Part shown: positions 40,901-53,300 of the stretch, one piece after another
Numbering within the stretch: the first letter of the stretch is position 1
Layout of the letters: each line of letters starts with the position of its first letter
Source: Sitta carolinensis
Taxonomy: Eukaryota > Chordata > Aves > Passeriformes > Sittidae
DNA: 64,000 bases
NCBI GenBank assembly: GCA_032173965.1
Contig: CM063288.1
Location: forward strand, 25,514,001-25,578,000
Direction: 5' to 3'
Position numbers and translations under genes: made by a program
The notes under the pieces: model-generated
The model's database searches: none
Seen by the model: only the letters and a program-made list of their open reading frames with translations
Told to the model about the DNA's origin: nothing

Positions 40901-43699
40901 GCCTTAATACTCATATGCTGCCCAGTTTATTATTACTGACTTACATTCAGGAGCCCTCATTTCCAGGCACAATTCAGAAATTTGAACCCAGCTAAAGTTA
41001 TTGCAAGGAGGGATGAGGAAGGCAATGAAAAGCATTAGTGATGTTTTTGAAGTTTCAGTTGGTTTCCCTGAGTACCTGACCTTGACACAGAGACTGTTTT
41101 TTAGGGAGCCTGGAGTACTCAAAAGTGATCAGCTGTAGAGTTAAGGACCCTGGATGGTGATTGGGTTTCCTCCCATCTCCTTGGGCAGCATCCCAGCAGA
41201 CTGCTCAGGGGCTGCTCTGGATGGCTCCTTCCAAGGATCTGGGATTATGGAGAGCAGAAGTGCTGGTCTGCCCTGGAGCTGCAGGCTGCAAGATCAGACT
41301 TCATTACAGGAGGTCAGGTGATCTGCTAAGAGTCACAGTTGGAGGCCTTTTTTATCTGATGTTAGATGGTGTCAGACAGGCTTTTTCACTACAAGGTGTT
41401 AAATCTCTTATAAATCTTTGTCAGATTTTGTTTTTCTTCCAGTTCTGCAGGGGTCTGTGGGGGCTTCATAGAACCGGCCAAAGCAAACAGCAACTCTACC
41501 CTAAAAATTGAACATTTAAAGCACATGCAAGAAAGAAAGGTGTAGCAAGGCTTTCTTTGGCACTGCATAATGATGTGGAGTATATTTTCCTACTAAGCAT
41601 TCAGGGCAGGCATTTTCGATTTTTAGTGTCCTGCATTTCTGTGAACAGGGTTCGTGTGGTCAACACATGATGCTGAAGGTAATTTACCTGCAGTTTTAAT
41701 TGGGTTGTTTCTACTGGCAAAATAAAGCGACACATGTCTCATTTGAGCAGGTACAAATAGATACTTCTTCTGCAGAGTTTTTTCTTCCTGTGCCTGCTTC
41801 TGGTAGTGGTTTTCTGACAATTACCAGGATGGTCCAGGAACAAAATATCTGGGGTGAAGAGAGCTTCATTCTATCACAGGCCTTCTCTTTTTCATGCTGT
41901 ATCTACCTTTCTCAGACTGGAATATCATTATAGAAGCTTGATGCCTGTGTACATTTAGCTGTATTTTTTATAAGCATTATAAATATATCTTATAATATAA
42001 GCATAAAATTAAGGACCCATTTTACCTTACCTGTGTGGGGAGAGCGAGTGAGGTATGCTTTATATGCTACGTGAATGTTAGTTACTCTTTGGTGAAGAAG
42101 TGACAATAAACACACTGTTTGTGAAGAGGATTCACGTTAAGGCAGGTCTGCAGCATTGGTCTGGTCAAAGACTCTACTTTGCAAACCAAACATGTACCTG
42201 TCATAGCATTCCAGGCTACGTTTGTGACAGTGAATCTGTAACAGATGTTCCTTTTTATTTGAATTCTCTTACTTTCCTTTTCTCCTTCTGGTCCAATAAT
42301 GTCACCACTTGGGTTAAATATTTCACTATGGAAAGTCTTACATGCTAGAGGCAAGAGCTACTAAGACAAAAGAGGGTAAATAAGAAAAGGTAAAAATGTG
42401 CATTTTTAGATGTAAAGCAGCAAGGCTTAAAATGTGAGAGTTTCAAGTTTTATTATGAAAATGTCAACAAATATGCAGATATTTTATAATGTCTCTTACT
42501 GAATGAACTTGTACCCCAGCTGACGTTTTAGAGATGAACTGTAAATTCTTTCCTTTTTTCTCCTGCTGGGGCTGCTCCATCCCACACATGCAGGTGTTAC
42601 AATATTACTTTGAAACTAGCTGTAGAGATGACCCTGGTTCATCTCCCTGGGACTGTGTAAAGCCCACATAAACAGAATAGCGATGTTAGAAACATTCATA
42701 ATCATTCTGAGAGGCCTAGGATCTGTCTGGAAATGAAGAATATGTCAAAGGTATGGAAAGCTTAATTGACGGCCTTAAAAACTCAGCAACAAGTAACCTG
42801 ATAAATGACACAGACTGTTAATTAGATATCTAAATTTACCAATTGTGTCAGGAAAATTAGGACACTGGGAACAATATGTCCCTAAGCTGCTCACTAAACA
42901 ACTACTGCACTATTTACTTATATATATCTGATGAAAAAGTTGTGCTGAAAGGAGCACACGCGGAAATCTCTCCTTTCTCACTAGCCTGACGCTCCCAGGC
43001 CTCTCTTCTCACAAGGCCTCTGTGTCCTGATATTCCCTTGTCTGACCTGATCCCTGTAATATGTGGCCACAGGAAATGTTAAGCTGTTAAAGAATTTTGG
43101 TAGTATATATACAGGGGAGAACCATGGGGACTTCTGAGGCCTAATGTTCAGTGAAAACTACTTAAAAATTCCTATTTGTTTCATCAGGAATTGGGTTGGG
43201 CCCACAGTGATGAGAGAAAGAGGGAAGTTAAACTCCCACTTAGATTTCTATGATTTTATTATGTACATATTTAAATAAGTGTGTGCTGCAAAATGTGGCA
43301 TGTTTACATATGGGTATGATTATGTGTATATTTAATTACATTTAAGGGCAAGAAAGCACACATTTACATCATATCTTCATGAGGACCCTACTGCCCTGGT
43401 CATGGAGATGCTTCCTATTTCACCTCCAGCCAGCAGGCAGCTCCCAGCCACAAGGAACTCTATGGCTCACTTCCCATAGCTAGGCATTTGTGAGGGTCAG
43501 GAGAGATCGTCATTTCGGTGATCACTAATTGTTTCTTAATTAGAAGTATCTCCTTAAATTTCTAAGCAAACCTACCATCCTTCCCTGTGTACCTGATACT
43601 AGGCAGGGTTGACTACCTAAGAGACAATAATGATGTTTTGAAAAGTAGATCTTTTGCTTCTTTCGGACACTTGAAAGTGATAACTTCCTAGGCGTATTC

Positions 43700-44260
43700 T
43701 CCCCAGAGCCTGCTTTGGGCTAGTTGGTTTGTTTTTGATTCAGAAGGCAGTTGAGAAAGGACACGTTTGCAGCTGGCTGTGTGTGCAGAGCTGGGTGTTG
43801 AAGGTGCCTGAGTGTGCCCTGCTGTTGGTTGGTGCCAGTCCCCAGCCCCAGCCTGCCGTGTGCTGGGCTGCAACCCTGCTCTCCTCTGCTTGCTGATGCA
43901 AGTGCTGCTGTGCCAGCCCTGATTTCTGCAGTGCTGAGCCGTGTATTGGTTGGAGCTGTGCAGAATGGCTTGCAAGTGTTGGGCAGGTGGTTGGTTGAAT
44001 CCTTTGAAGGGAAGGTCAAGTATTTAATGCAAGCTTCAATAAGAGGATAATAAGAACTCATAAGAGTTACTGATTGCAGATCCAAGATGTAAAAGGGGAC
44101 ATACTGGAATTATAGGGATGGGAAAGATTTGGATGAGTCTTTTTTGCAACTGTAGCAGTGAGGAAGCACAGTGATATCTGAGGTGGCTGGGAGGAATGTG
44201 TCCACAGGACAGCCTTGGGTGAGAGATCCCTGGCAATGGCTGGTGCTGATCCCCTCTATC
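43700..44260. other. GC-richer patch in the intron
   Basis: About 560 bases are visibly richer in G and C, and in CTGC/GCAG words, than the flanks. Open frames of 75-121 codons occur on both strands but match nothing I know and are probably by-products of composition. It could be a remnant of an unrecognised repeat or a local isochore fluctuation. Confidence 0.4.
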
Positions 44261-45128
44261 CAACTGCAGTTGATTCTCTGCAGCTCTTGAGCAATCTACA
44301 TCATCAATGAGTTGCTAACAGGAAAAAAATATTAGTTAGGCTAGATTAGAGAATATAATCTCTGTTGAGGCAGACATTATCAAACAGAGCATTATAGACT
44401 TCTGGATTTGAATAGGTACATTTCTGGCATTGAATAAAAACGGAGTGATGACATTTCTGCTATGAACACATTCTGCCTAGGAGAAGGGTGTTGAAAGAGA
44501 AAATTGGATAGCAGCCTTGCAACATCTTTCTTCAATGTGGCATTGTACGAGACATGGTCTTGAATGAGCCGGGATTTTTTTTAGGAGTTCAGATGAGAAG
44601 TTATAAGGAGCTCTTGAAGTAAAAGTAGATTGGATCAAAAAAGTTCTGAATAAATTTACTATATTCCCTTTTTTTTTTTCAACTTTGGTGTGCGTGATTT
44701 TCTCATTGAACAAAACAAGTTCTCCTCTACAGTTAATGTCGGATCAAAACAATCTTGTGTGTTCTGATTTCAGATGCACTTGTTCCGGTACTGACTGACT
44801 TCTGTCAATACTGAGGTGAGGTGAAGGGTGTGGATAATGGTGGACCAGAATGCAGGCAGCATAGCTGAAAATTGATTTATCTCAGAGTAGCTAATATAGC
44901 TTGTTAACTTAAACTTAGTATTACTTCAAGGCCTCCAGCCCTTGCCCAGAAGAAAAACTTCTGTGGGAAACACTCTTTGCATCCTACTGCTTCCTTGGCA
45001 GCCCTTTGCTGCCACATTCCAACTGGAGTTCTAGGCTTTGCCACTGCCTGAAGCCTATGGGATACCCTGTTCTCCTGGTGATCAGGAGGCTTGCTGACTG
45101 ACCTTGTGCACAACAGTACTGTTTTCTT

Positions 45129-45240
45129 TTTTTGCATTTAATTTGCTCTAGATGAGGGTAACAGGCAGAAACAGTAGGAAAGGCAGAGCTGTGAGGATCC
45201 AGCCAGATAAAGAAGTTTCAACTGTCAGGGTTTGAGTTTT
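45129..45240 (+). repeat. Local direct duplication, copy 1
   Basis: These 112 bases match 45668-45776 at about 90 percent, with roughly ten substitutions and one 3-base gap. From a CTCTAG directly before ATG, both copies keep a short open frame of similar sequence (about 27 codons here, with TGRNSRKGR and VRIQPDK in common). About half the substitutions in that stretch fall at synonymous third positions and the gap is a multiple of three. This could be chance at such a small size. I recognise no protein or transposon family. Confidence 0.85.
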
Positions 45241-45667
45241 GGGCTTTTTTCCTGTTTTACTGATGAGGCTTTTTCCCAAGTACAAAAAATAATCTGTTGC
45301 CAGAGGGTCCTACGCATTTCAGTTCAGAAACACTAATCTGTCCTTAATTGCTTTTGTAAGCTACTGTAGGGGAAATAAAATCATTCCAGCTTTGGTGCAA
45401 AAACACATGGAACAGTATGAGGATAGAATTGACAGGTTCTGCAGCTCTGGGGAGGCCACACTTTGGGCCCTTGGAAACCATGCTATGTAAGCAAAATTAA
45501 GGGGTGGGAGGGGCATGTTTCATACCACTGGCAAAAGCCAATTGAACAAGAGTTTTTCTAGTTTTGCAGGTTTTTGAGAGCTTTAGAGAGTCACAGAAAT
45601 GGATACAATAACTTAATTTACATGGATTAAACTTTTGCTTTGTTAACAGATTAGGAAGATCACACAG

Positions 45668-45776
45668 TTTTTGCATTTAATTTTCTCTAGATGACGGTAA
45701 CAGGTAGAAACAGTAGAAAAGGCAGACCTGTGAGGATCCAGCCAGATAAAGTTTCTGCTGTCAGTTCTTGAGTTTT
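45668..45776 (+). repeat. Local direct duplication, copy 2
   Basis: This is the partner of 45129-45240, in the same orientation and 536-539 bases downstream. The 427 bases between the copies and the outer flanks do not match each other, so this is neither a simple tandem array nor an obvious LTR pair. It starts TTTTTGCATTTAATT and ends TTGAGTTTT. The pyrimidine-rich lead-in ending CTCTAG before ATG resembles a 3' splice site in both copies, but no good matching donor is present. Confidence 0.85.
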
Positions 45777-47617
45777 GTTCTGAGCTACTGTTCTGCGAAA
45801 TTGTAAACTCTGTATCTACTGGGAGAATTAAAAAGATGGGCTGAAATTAAACAGACCTTTCTCTTTTTGCCTTGCTTCTGGGCTATTCCTTAGGATAGGC
45901 TGTGATTGGAATCACAGTAACATGGAAAGCTTGTCTTGAGTTTGTCTCCTAGGCCATGCTCAAATTCAAGGAGCAGCTACTAGGAAAAGAAGGAATGCAC
46001 AGATGGGGTGCTGTTCACGCCTCTGATCATATTTGTCTTTCGCTAGGTGTGCTAGTAAGACAAATTGGAATGTGGTGTCAACTAAATACATTTTTAGAAA
46101 ATGCTGGAATTTAGAAAATTCCTTTTTCATTTGTTTTAAACACCACTAGCCACATTAAGTAAGATGAAATTCTCACTGTCCTCTGCATAACAGCAAAGTA
46201 CCCTATTTGAAACCAGTTTTCAACCAATCTCTTAAATACTAGTGATTTTTGTTAAAGATTTCCAATACAAGCACTAAGGCATTAGCTGGCTTTTACAACT
46301 CTGCTTATTTAGAGAATATGCCAACTAATTGCTAGAGGAAGTATGTCCAGCCTTTCAAAAGATGTAGTTGTTAATTTCAGCTATTGTAAGTGGATTTGGG
46401 GGAAATTTTTTCCCCATGTACAGCTATTTTTTTTACAGTTATTGAAATTCAGGACCTTGCATTTGACCATGATTTCTATTTCTGTTTTACATTCCTGTAT
46501 CCTGTTGCTTTCTTTTTCCAAGAATCACTGGACTATATTTGTAGTGATAATTGTCTTTTCAGCAGCAGCTAGAAAAGAGACAGTGATAGAAGTGAGATGG
46601 GGTGGCAGGAAGATGTATGACTATTGGGAAGGGGTAAAAGAATTTAATTTTCCTCATGAGAAAGAAAAACTGAAGCCAGACAACTGGGCTTTTTAGTTAT
46701 AAGACCATGACAAAATAACATCATCATGACACTCTAAATCAATATTGCACCTTCATCTGAAATTCTGTACATCTTTAATGCAGTTGTCTAGATACACAAC
46801 AATAAGACTACAAAGAAACTCAATTATCATGACAAAAATATTGTTTTAAATGTTGTAACTAATAAATCAAAATAAATAGTGGTATAGAGAGATCAAATGA
46901 TGAGTGGTATATTTAGTTGATAAATTAGGCACTCTTTTCACTCTTTTCTATGATAGGAGCCTAAGCGTAAAGCAAAGAAATGGAAATGCAGATGCTTAAG
47001 TTGTTTCACAGTCAGGTCTCTAGTTTGTTTTACAGATTAAATACTTTCAGCTAAATGTAATTCATCAATTGTGATCGCTCGTGTGGTGCAATTTGTGTTC
47101 ATATGGTTGTGGGAGTTTTTAATGCAGTAAATTTTTGGGCCCGTTGCCAAAACATGTTTTTCAGGAAGTGCAGGGTGGCTTCTCCTCCCCTGTGTTTGTG
47201 AAGGTAGTTTTTTAAAGAATTATTTATCAAGTTAAGAAATAGAAACAGTTTATGTGATCAGTTGCAGTTCATGATGAATAAGCAGAATGTTCATGGTACT
47301 GAATCCTGATTGTGTTCAGTTATTTATGGGTAACTTGTAAGCCAGAATTTTTCTCTATGAATTGTTTCATGGACACCAGCTAATGTCTAATACATTCAGG
47401 AGAAACTGTGATTGTATCGAGCAGAGTTTGGAAACAAGAGACTTAGGTTCATTGACTGACTACATAGCCTGGAATAGTTTTTTATCAATACCATTTAGTT
47501 TTCATTCATGCAGTGATTGGCAGCTCCTGTGGCAGAAGTTTGTTAGATAGACAGACTGACTGAGTGACTTCATCTGTGCTTTCAGCCTTTTATGCCACTA
47601 TGGGCTTTGAATTTAAC

Positions 47618-47641
47618 TTTTTTTTTTTTTTTTTTTTTTTT
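47618..47641 (+). repeat. T homopolymer, 24 bases
   Basis: The longest mononucleotide run in the window. No transposon body was recognised to its right that would make it a minus-strand poly(A) tail. Confidence 0.9.
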
Positions 47642-50250
47642 ATCATCCTCATAATGAAGATCCTTTTTAGAGTAACTTCTTGGAGCTAAGATTAAGGGAT
47701 CTGTTCTCATTTTGGACTCTTGGTAAAATTAGTACGTGTTTTCGTATTGCAGATAGTTGAATGAGTGAATATAACATTAGGACACAGAGCTGTGGAGGTA
47801 GTGAGAATAGAAGTCAAGCCTTTGTTTGGTGAACAGAGCATTCTTGTATCTGAACAAGAAAACAGAGATTTTTTCCCTACACTGTCACACAAAAATTACC
47901 TTTCTGGCAATATAAACAGCAATAACAAATAATTATTTTTAAAATAGTGTATGGATATCTGTGTTTGGGAGTCAATGTGTGAAAGGCAAGAAATGCGCAA
48001 GAAAAAAAAGGTTTTGGGAATCTGGGCTGTTGGTGGTGTTCATGCAATTTCAAGGTACGTGGTTCTAGTAGCCAGAAAAGTAAGGTGCTTCATTGTTTTA
48101 AACACTGTTCTAGCAATTTTCTCTGACTTTGTCCAGAAAAATGTATTTCTTTATGTGATTGCACCAGAATTACTTCTTCTAAGATTCAAGAAACAGGAGT
48201 GATTGCCAGGTTTTCACTGAAACCTTCCAAAGAAATTTTCTGTCTCGAAGTTCATGACTGATACTATTGCAAAAAGATATGACAGAGCTGTGTAGTTCAC
48301 ATAATTGACTAAAACTTTCTTAAAACTTAGTTCTGATGTTTATTTTTTATTTATAAAGTGGTACCACGGAAAAGTTTTTGGTACAGTCAGTTTAGCTTAT
48401 CAGCCTGATGAGAAAGCCTGTTGTTTAATGACTGAGTAAAACCTTCCCCATCCTGAACCATTGTCCTTCAGCTTCCAGAGCCACATTTTGTGAGTATGTT
48501 TGAGTCTTTTGCTTTTTCCTGTACTGGTTAGTCACTCTCTCTTGGCATGAAAATAGCAGTGGAGTCCAGGAGGGTTAGCAGTCTGGCTGGCCGATTTTTT
48601 TACGTGCCATGTAGGATTATTCTTGCTGAAAATAACCAGTAACCAAAAGCCACAATGTATGAGAGCTGAAGATATTTTCTTGAAGCTTACACTCAGCTAT
48701 AACTAATCAGTTTGATTCCTAATAACTTTTCAAAATCCACCCAAACCTGGTGGCAGAAGAGCAAATACAGGCTGAAGTTCACCTTCCCTGAACATCCCCA
48801 TTTCCTAGGTCCTGCTCCTGACATTTTGCTTTTTGTCAGGTTTGCTGTACCGAGGAGAATAGGGAAGAGCTTCCTCTTGAGAGTTGTGGCAGAGGTTTTT
48901 GCTTAATTAACTGGCAGAGGGTATGTCTGAGAGTGACAGACAGTGCCTCCTTCAGTCCCCAAGTGGTGTTAATTTCCTGCAACATACAGGGGAACATATT
49001 CCCATCAGTATGTCCACACAACTTTTAGTGATGCTAATGAGAGCTGGGTGCTTGTGTCAGAGGGGAAATTGCTATCTGTGTGCCAGGACTGCATCCCAAA
49101 TCACTGAACAGTGGAATTGCATCGCTTCTTTGTTATGGATCATGTCTTTCAGCAGCTTCATTGTTTTTTTCTTCTATTACTGTAGCTATCCTAAGCCAAG
49201 TTTTCCTAAGAAAACCGCAGAATAATCTAGTATCAGTTTTGTCAGTATGCCACATTAAGTGCCGTAAGTGCTGTATTTCTGGGGATTTCTGGGAAAATAG
49301 CAGAGGGGAATTTTGGCAGACAGGTTCTTCTAGACTTGCCCAAAAAAGAAGGGTTAATTTGTTTCATGCAGATAGCTGTTTGCTTGAAAGCTTCCTTTAG
49401 TACAATATGAAAGTGATTCAGCCCCCTAATCCATCACTGGAAGTCTCTGCTACCATCCAAAACACTTAAAGGAATCACATTTACTGTTCTAATTGATAGC
49501 CACTGTTTTGACAGGCAAACAGATTTCTCCTCCCAGTGGCTTCATGCAGTTGGCCTCCAGCAGACCTTACCATTAGCACAATTCTACTGAAAAGAATATA
49601 CAAGCTAATAATAAATCTGTGGGGAAGGATATTAACCAGAAACTACTGTGTCTAATTAGTAATGTACAATAGCTGAGGCCAGGGAGGGAAGGTATTATTT
49701 ATCAGAAGAACTGATTTTGACAGTTTAAAAATGCAAAAACATCTATTATTTGTTATGCTGAAACACAACTTTCAAAATATAGTATATACATAACTCCTCT
49801 CTTAGTTTGGCATTGTTTTGAATGTTACTGCTTTGTAAAAATGCCAGCTAAAGTAAAGGCACAGAGGAAGAATTTGTGTTGCTTTAGCTTTAGAAGTCCA
49901 TTATGAAACCTAAAAGCAATCATCAAGTAGGGGGTTTTGCCTTTCCAACCTCCCTTGCCTATTCAAGAGCTATCTCTCTCCCTCTTATGTCTCCCTTCGA
50001 AAGCATCTCTTTACTGTGAGTTCTTAGTTCAGAGTTTCTCAAGTGCTCTGAGCCTGAGCTCAAATAAGGCTAATGCATCCTGCTGAGAAAGAGTGGTAGC
50101 TCAGCCACCGGAGAGATCTCTGCATGTCTTCACTGCATATTTCTACTCAGTGTCTCAGAAGCAAGAGTGCTGGTGCCCAAGACATTCCTTTTGTGTAATC
50201 TCCAGCAGAAATCCCCAGGAAGAGGTATTTCTGTAGCAGTGCAGCAGTAG

Positions 50251-50370
50251 AGGATATGAAAGGAGTGTGGAGCAAGGAGGAGGAGAGTGAATGTGTTGGG
50301 GGGAAGAAGGAAATGAATGAGGAGAGAACCTAAAGGAGGAGATGGGGGGGAATAGGGGAGGAGAAAAAGC
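50251..50370. repeat. Purine-rich tract
   Basis: About 120 bases dominated by GGA, GAA and GGGG words on the plus strand. The open frames read on the minus strand across it (Ser/Pro/Leu-rich) are artefacts of the composition. Confidence 0.7.
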
Positions 50371-53300
50371 ATCATAGCAACTGGCTGGAAAGTGAAGCAG
50401 GTGGGTATGCAGTGGTGATGGAATCATGGCTCTGAGCTAAGCAGTAGAGAAAGAATAGGACATTTTAAACTGAGCACATAATTTTTACCCTTTGTGACTC
50501 AGTTTGTTCGTATTGGAATGGATATGATGACACATGCTCAACATAAACTACTCAATAATGTCACTATATTCCACATGATGGAGCCTTCATATAGACTGGC
50601 ATGTTGTCCCAATTGAAACAGGGAGGGAGTCCCCTGTATTCCTGCTATTTTTCAAAGGTGTTTTTCCTTGGAGATCTTGTTGGAACCTGTAATGTGCGGG
50701 TTTGCTTCATGAAAGTCAGATAAGCCCCAATAAATCCCCACTGCAACATTTAAGGGGAGAAAGGCACGTGATTTGGTTGAGAGAGTGAGCCTTGCAGTGG
50801 TGACATGTTTAGCAAGTCTGACACCTCAAAATATCATGGCTCTCAGTGCAAATGTAGCAGGTTTTCAGTTTTGTTTTGCAAATGTTGTATATTTATTTTG
50901 CCTCATGAGTTTTGTACCTGCAGTTCTGATAATTCACAGTTCTATGTTGTTTTTCCATAGCCAAGAGGGCTGAGTAAAAAGTTTTGTAGGGCAACTGGAG
51001 ATTCTTATAAAGTGCATGAATAGCTAAAATGCTAAGAAAAGCACTGAATACCATGAGAGTTATGAGAAAAATGAAAATCCTTCCTCTGACAGACATGCAT
51101 AATACATATATATGTAGTTGATACTTTAGTGAATTCTGGGGTCATGTGGCTGGTGATAAGGAAAGAGAAATCCAACATAGGAGAAAACCTGAAACAAAAG
51201 AAAAAACTCAGCAGCCTGGTTTTGTCAAGTTTAGCACCCAAAGACCTACCCTTTAGCTCCCTTCAGTTGGTCTTTTCCCTGTCCCACTTTTAAGTGATTC
51301 TCAGTTACCTTCAGAGGGCTGAAGGTGCTGCTGGGATAGAGGTGTGGTGCCTCGCTTGACTGCAGGATTTTGAAAACCACAAAGTCAGGAAGTAGTTCTG
51401 GAGGGGCAGCGGGCAGCATCAGCAGACTGCACAGCCACTCTGTATCTCACACTTTGCCTTACCGACTGCACCTTGGAGCAATAGGTTCAGTCAGAAACTG
51501 CATTTATTTTTTGCTGCATGGCAGAGAATAGCAAATATCCAGAAAAATTAATAGCAAGCCTAACTGCCTGTTTCTTTTCCCCTTTCCTGGGACTATGAAA
51601 TGGAAATTAGGTAAGCAAAGTCAAGAGCTAGTTCTTTTCTTTTGCTTTGAATATGGAGCTACCATGCCCAGGACATGGCTGGGATTATTGTGTTCTGCTG
51701 TGGTTGGCGGGTTGCCATTTACAGACTCCTTACAGGGAAGATACAGCGACGCTTCTCTGCATGGTTTGGAACAGAATTAGTATTCGCTTCAGAAGAAATT
51801 ACATGCTTGTAAAGGGAAATCGAGAGGGGGAAATAACTGCTGCTCTATGGAAGCAGGAACAAATAAGAATATATGGGAATAGTTTCTCTCTTTGGTAGAG
51901 GGTGATTCCACAGTCTGGTGGACAAACAGGCAGTATTTGTTGCATTGGACAGACCATAAATTGATTTTTTTCCTCCTGATCACAGTTGTCCTTGTCTACT
52001 GCAGATTTTTCTTTTGTGCTATATGTAGCATAGGATGCAGAATTCTTGTCCTGGTGACCAAAAAGACTTAGCAGTGTGATCACTGGAAGATTAAAATATC
52101 ATTTCATGGAAACAGGTGTGTAGCTGCCATTGAACATTATGATTTTCCTGGTCAGATAACAGTAGTAGTGACCCCTTTTCATAAATGCTACCTCCAGGAC
52201 TCAGACTACCTCAGCGTATTTTCTAAAAATAAGCTCCTTGAAGTATAAAGGATGACTCTTCACAACTGCCTTCTGTTGTCTGTGTTTACATAGTAGTTGA
52301 TGAGAATTATTCCATTCCATTGGTTCAGTAGATGGACTTTGTGGGGTTGCACTTCAACTCGGGTGGCCCAAGTCTTAGGGTGCCATTGCACTCCTTGGGT
52401 TTTGTTTTGTCTTGCGTCATTTTTTATACTGCTGAAGTAAGATTTTGCATATGGTACAGATGAACAGGAGTGCTCTACTAGTAAGAATTTCTTAGCACCT
52501 AATTATCAGAATTAGTTACAGTAACTGACTTCTATCTTTTTAAGAGCAAGTTCTACATTTAAAAAATAAGGTTACAGGGGATTCAAAGGCTTTGGGAAAA
52601 TGGGTGATAAGATTTTGGGGTCACTATTTAAATTGCTTCCATTCTGCAGTTTCTAGGCAAAAGATCACTTCTGCATGTCACATGGGAAACAGCCTCCAGT
52701 CTTTTATCTGGTACTGAAACACAGATAATATCTGAGGCAGTGATACCAGGAATGAAGATTTTCCTTTATTGCTGTCCACATGGTTGATGCTCTCAGAGTA
52801 AACTTCAAACATCACTGTGTAATTTAGGGCTTCTGTTTGACATTTCGTTTTTGTGTGTGTCCCTCTCCACTGAAGATTATAGATTATTTACCTGTGAAGT
52901 GTTACAGCAGGCAGCTTCTCAGATTCAGTGCTGGGAATTCTTTCAGTAGCCCTTAAGTCTGTGAACAATGTGACAATCCAAGCATTAATACAAATGTGAT
53001 TAAGTACCTTTCCTCAGCTTTGTTTGCTTTGTTCTACTGATGCCTACAAGTTACATAATGAGTAGCATATACAGGGTCTGCATTAAAGGCAGATTTGCAT
53101 TGTAGCAGAATTCATTGCAAATTTATTTTCCTTTTAGCAAAACTTCAGTGGGGAAAAAAATTGTACCGTTGATTTATTTTGAATGAACTTGCAGAAGGCT
53201 TACTAAGTGTGCCATGTGGAAAGATCCTTGAAGTGCTGAGGGTTAATACTCTCTGCTCTTAATTTCAAATTCCATATAAATATGGTTACAGCTTTGATCT

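Larger units (their letters stand above)
34210..43700 (+). other. PARD3B: PARD3B intron, mostly featureless
   Basis: No exon or RNA gene is recognised. 34210-34800 has the same purine-rich style as the neighbouring LINE remnant and may be its 5' continuation, but I could not place motifs. Other contents are a G/T-rich tract at 37447-37590 and an A run at 37889-37905. The 116-codon open frame at 41161-41511 is unrecognised. Confidence 0.6.
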
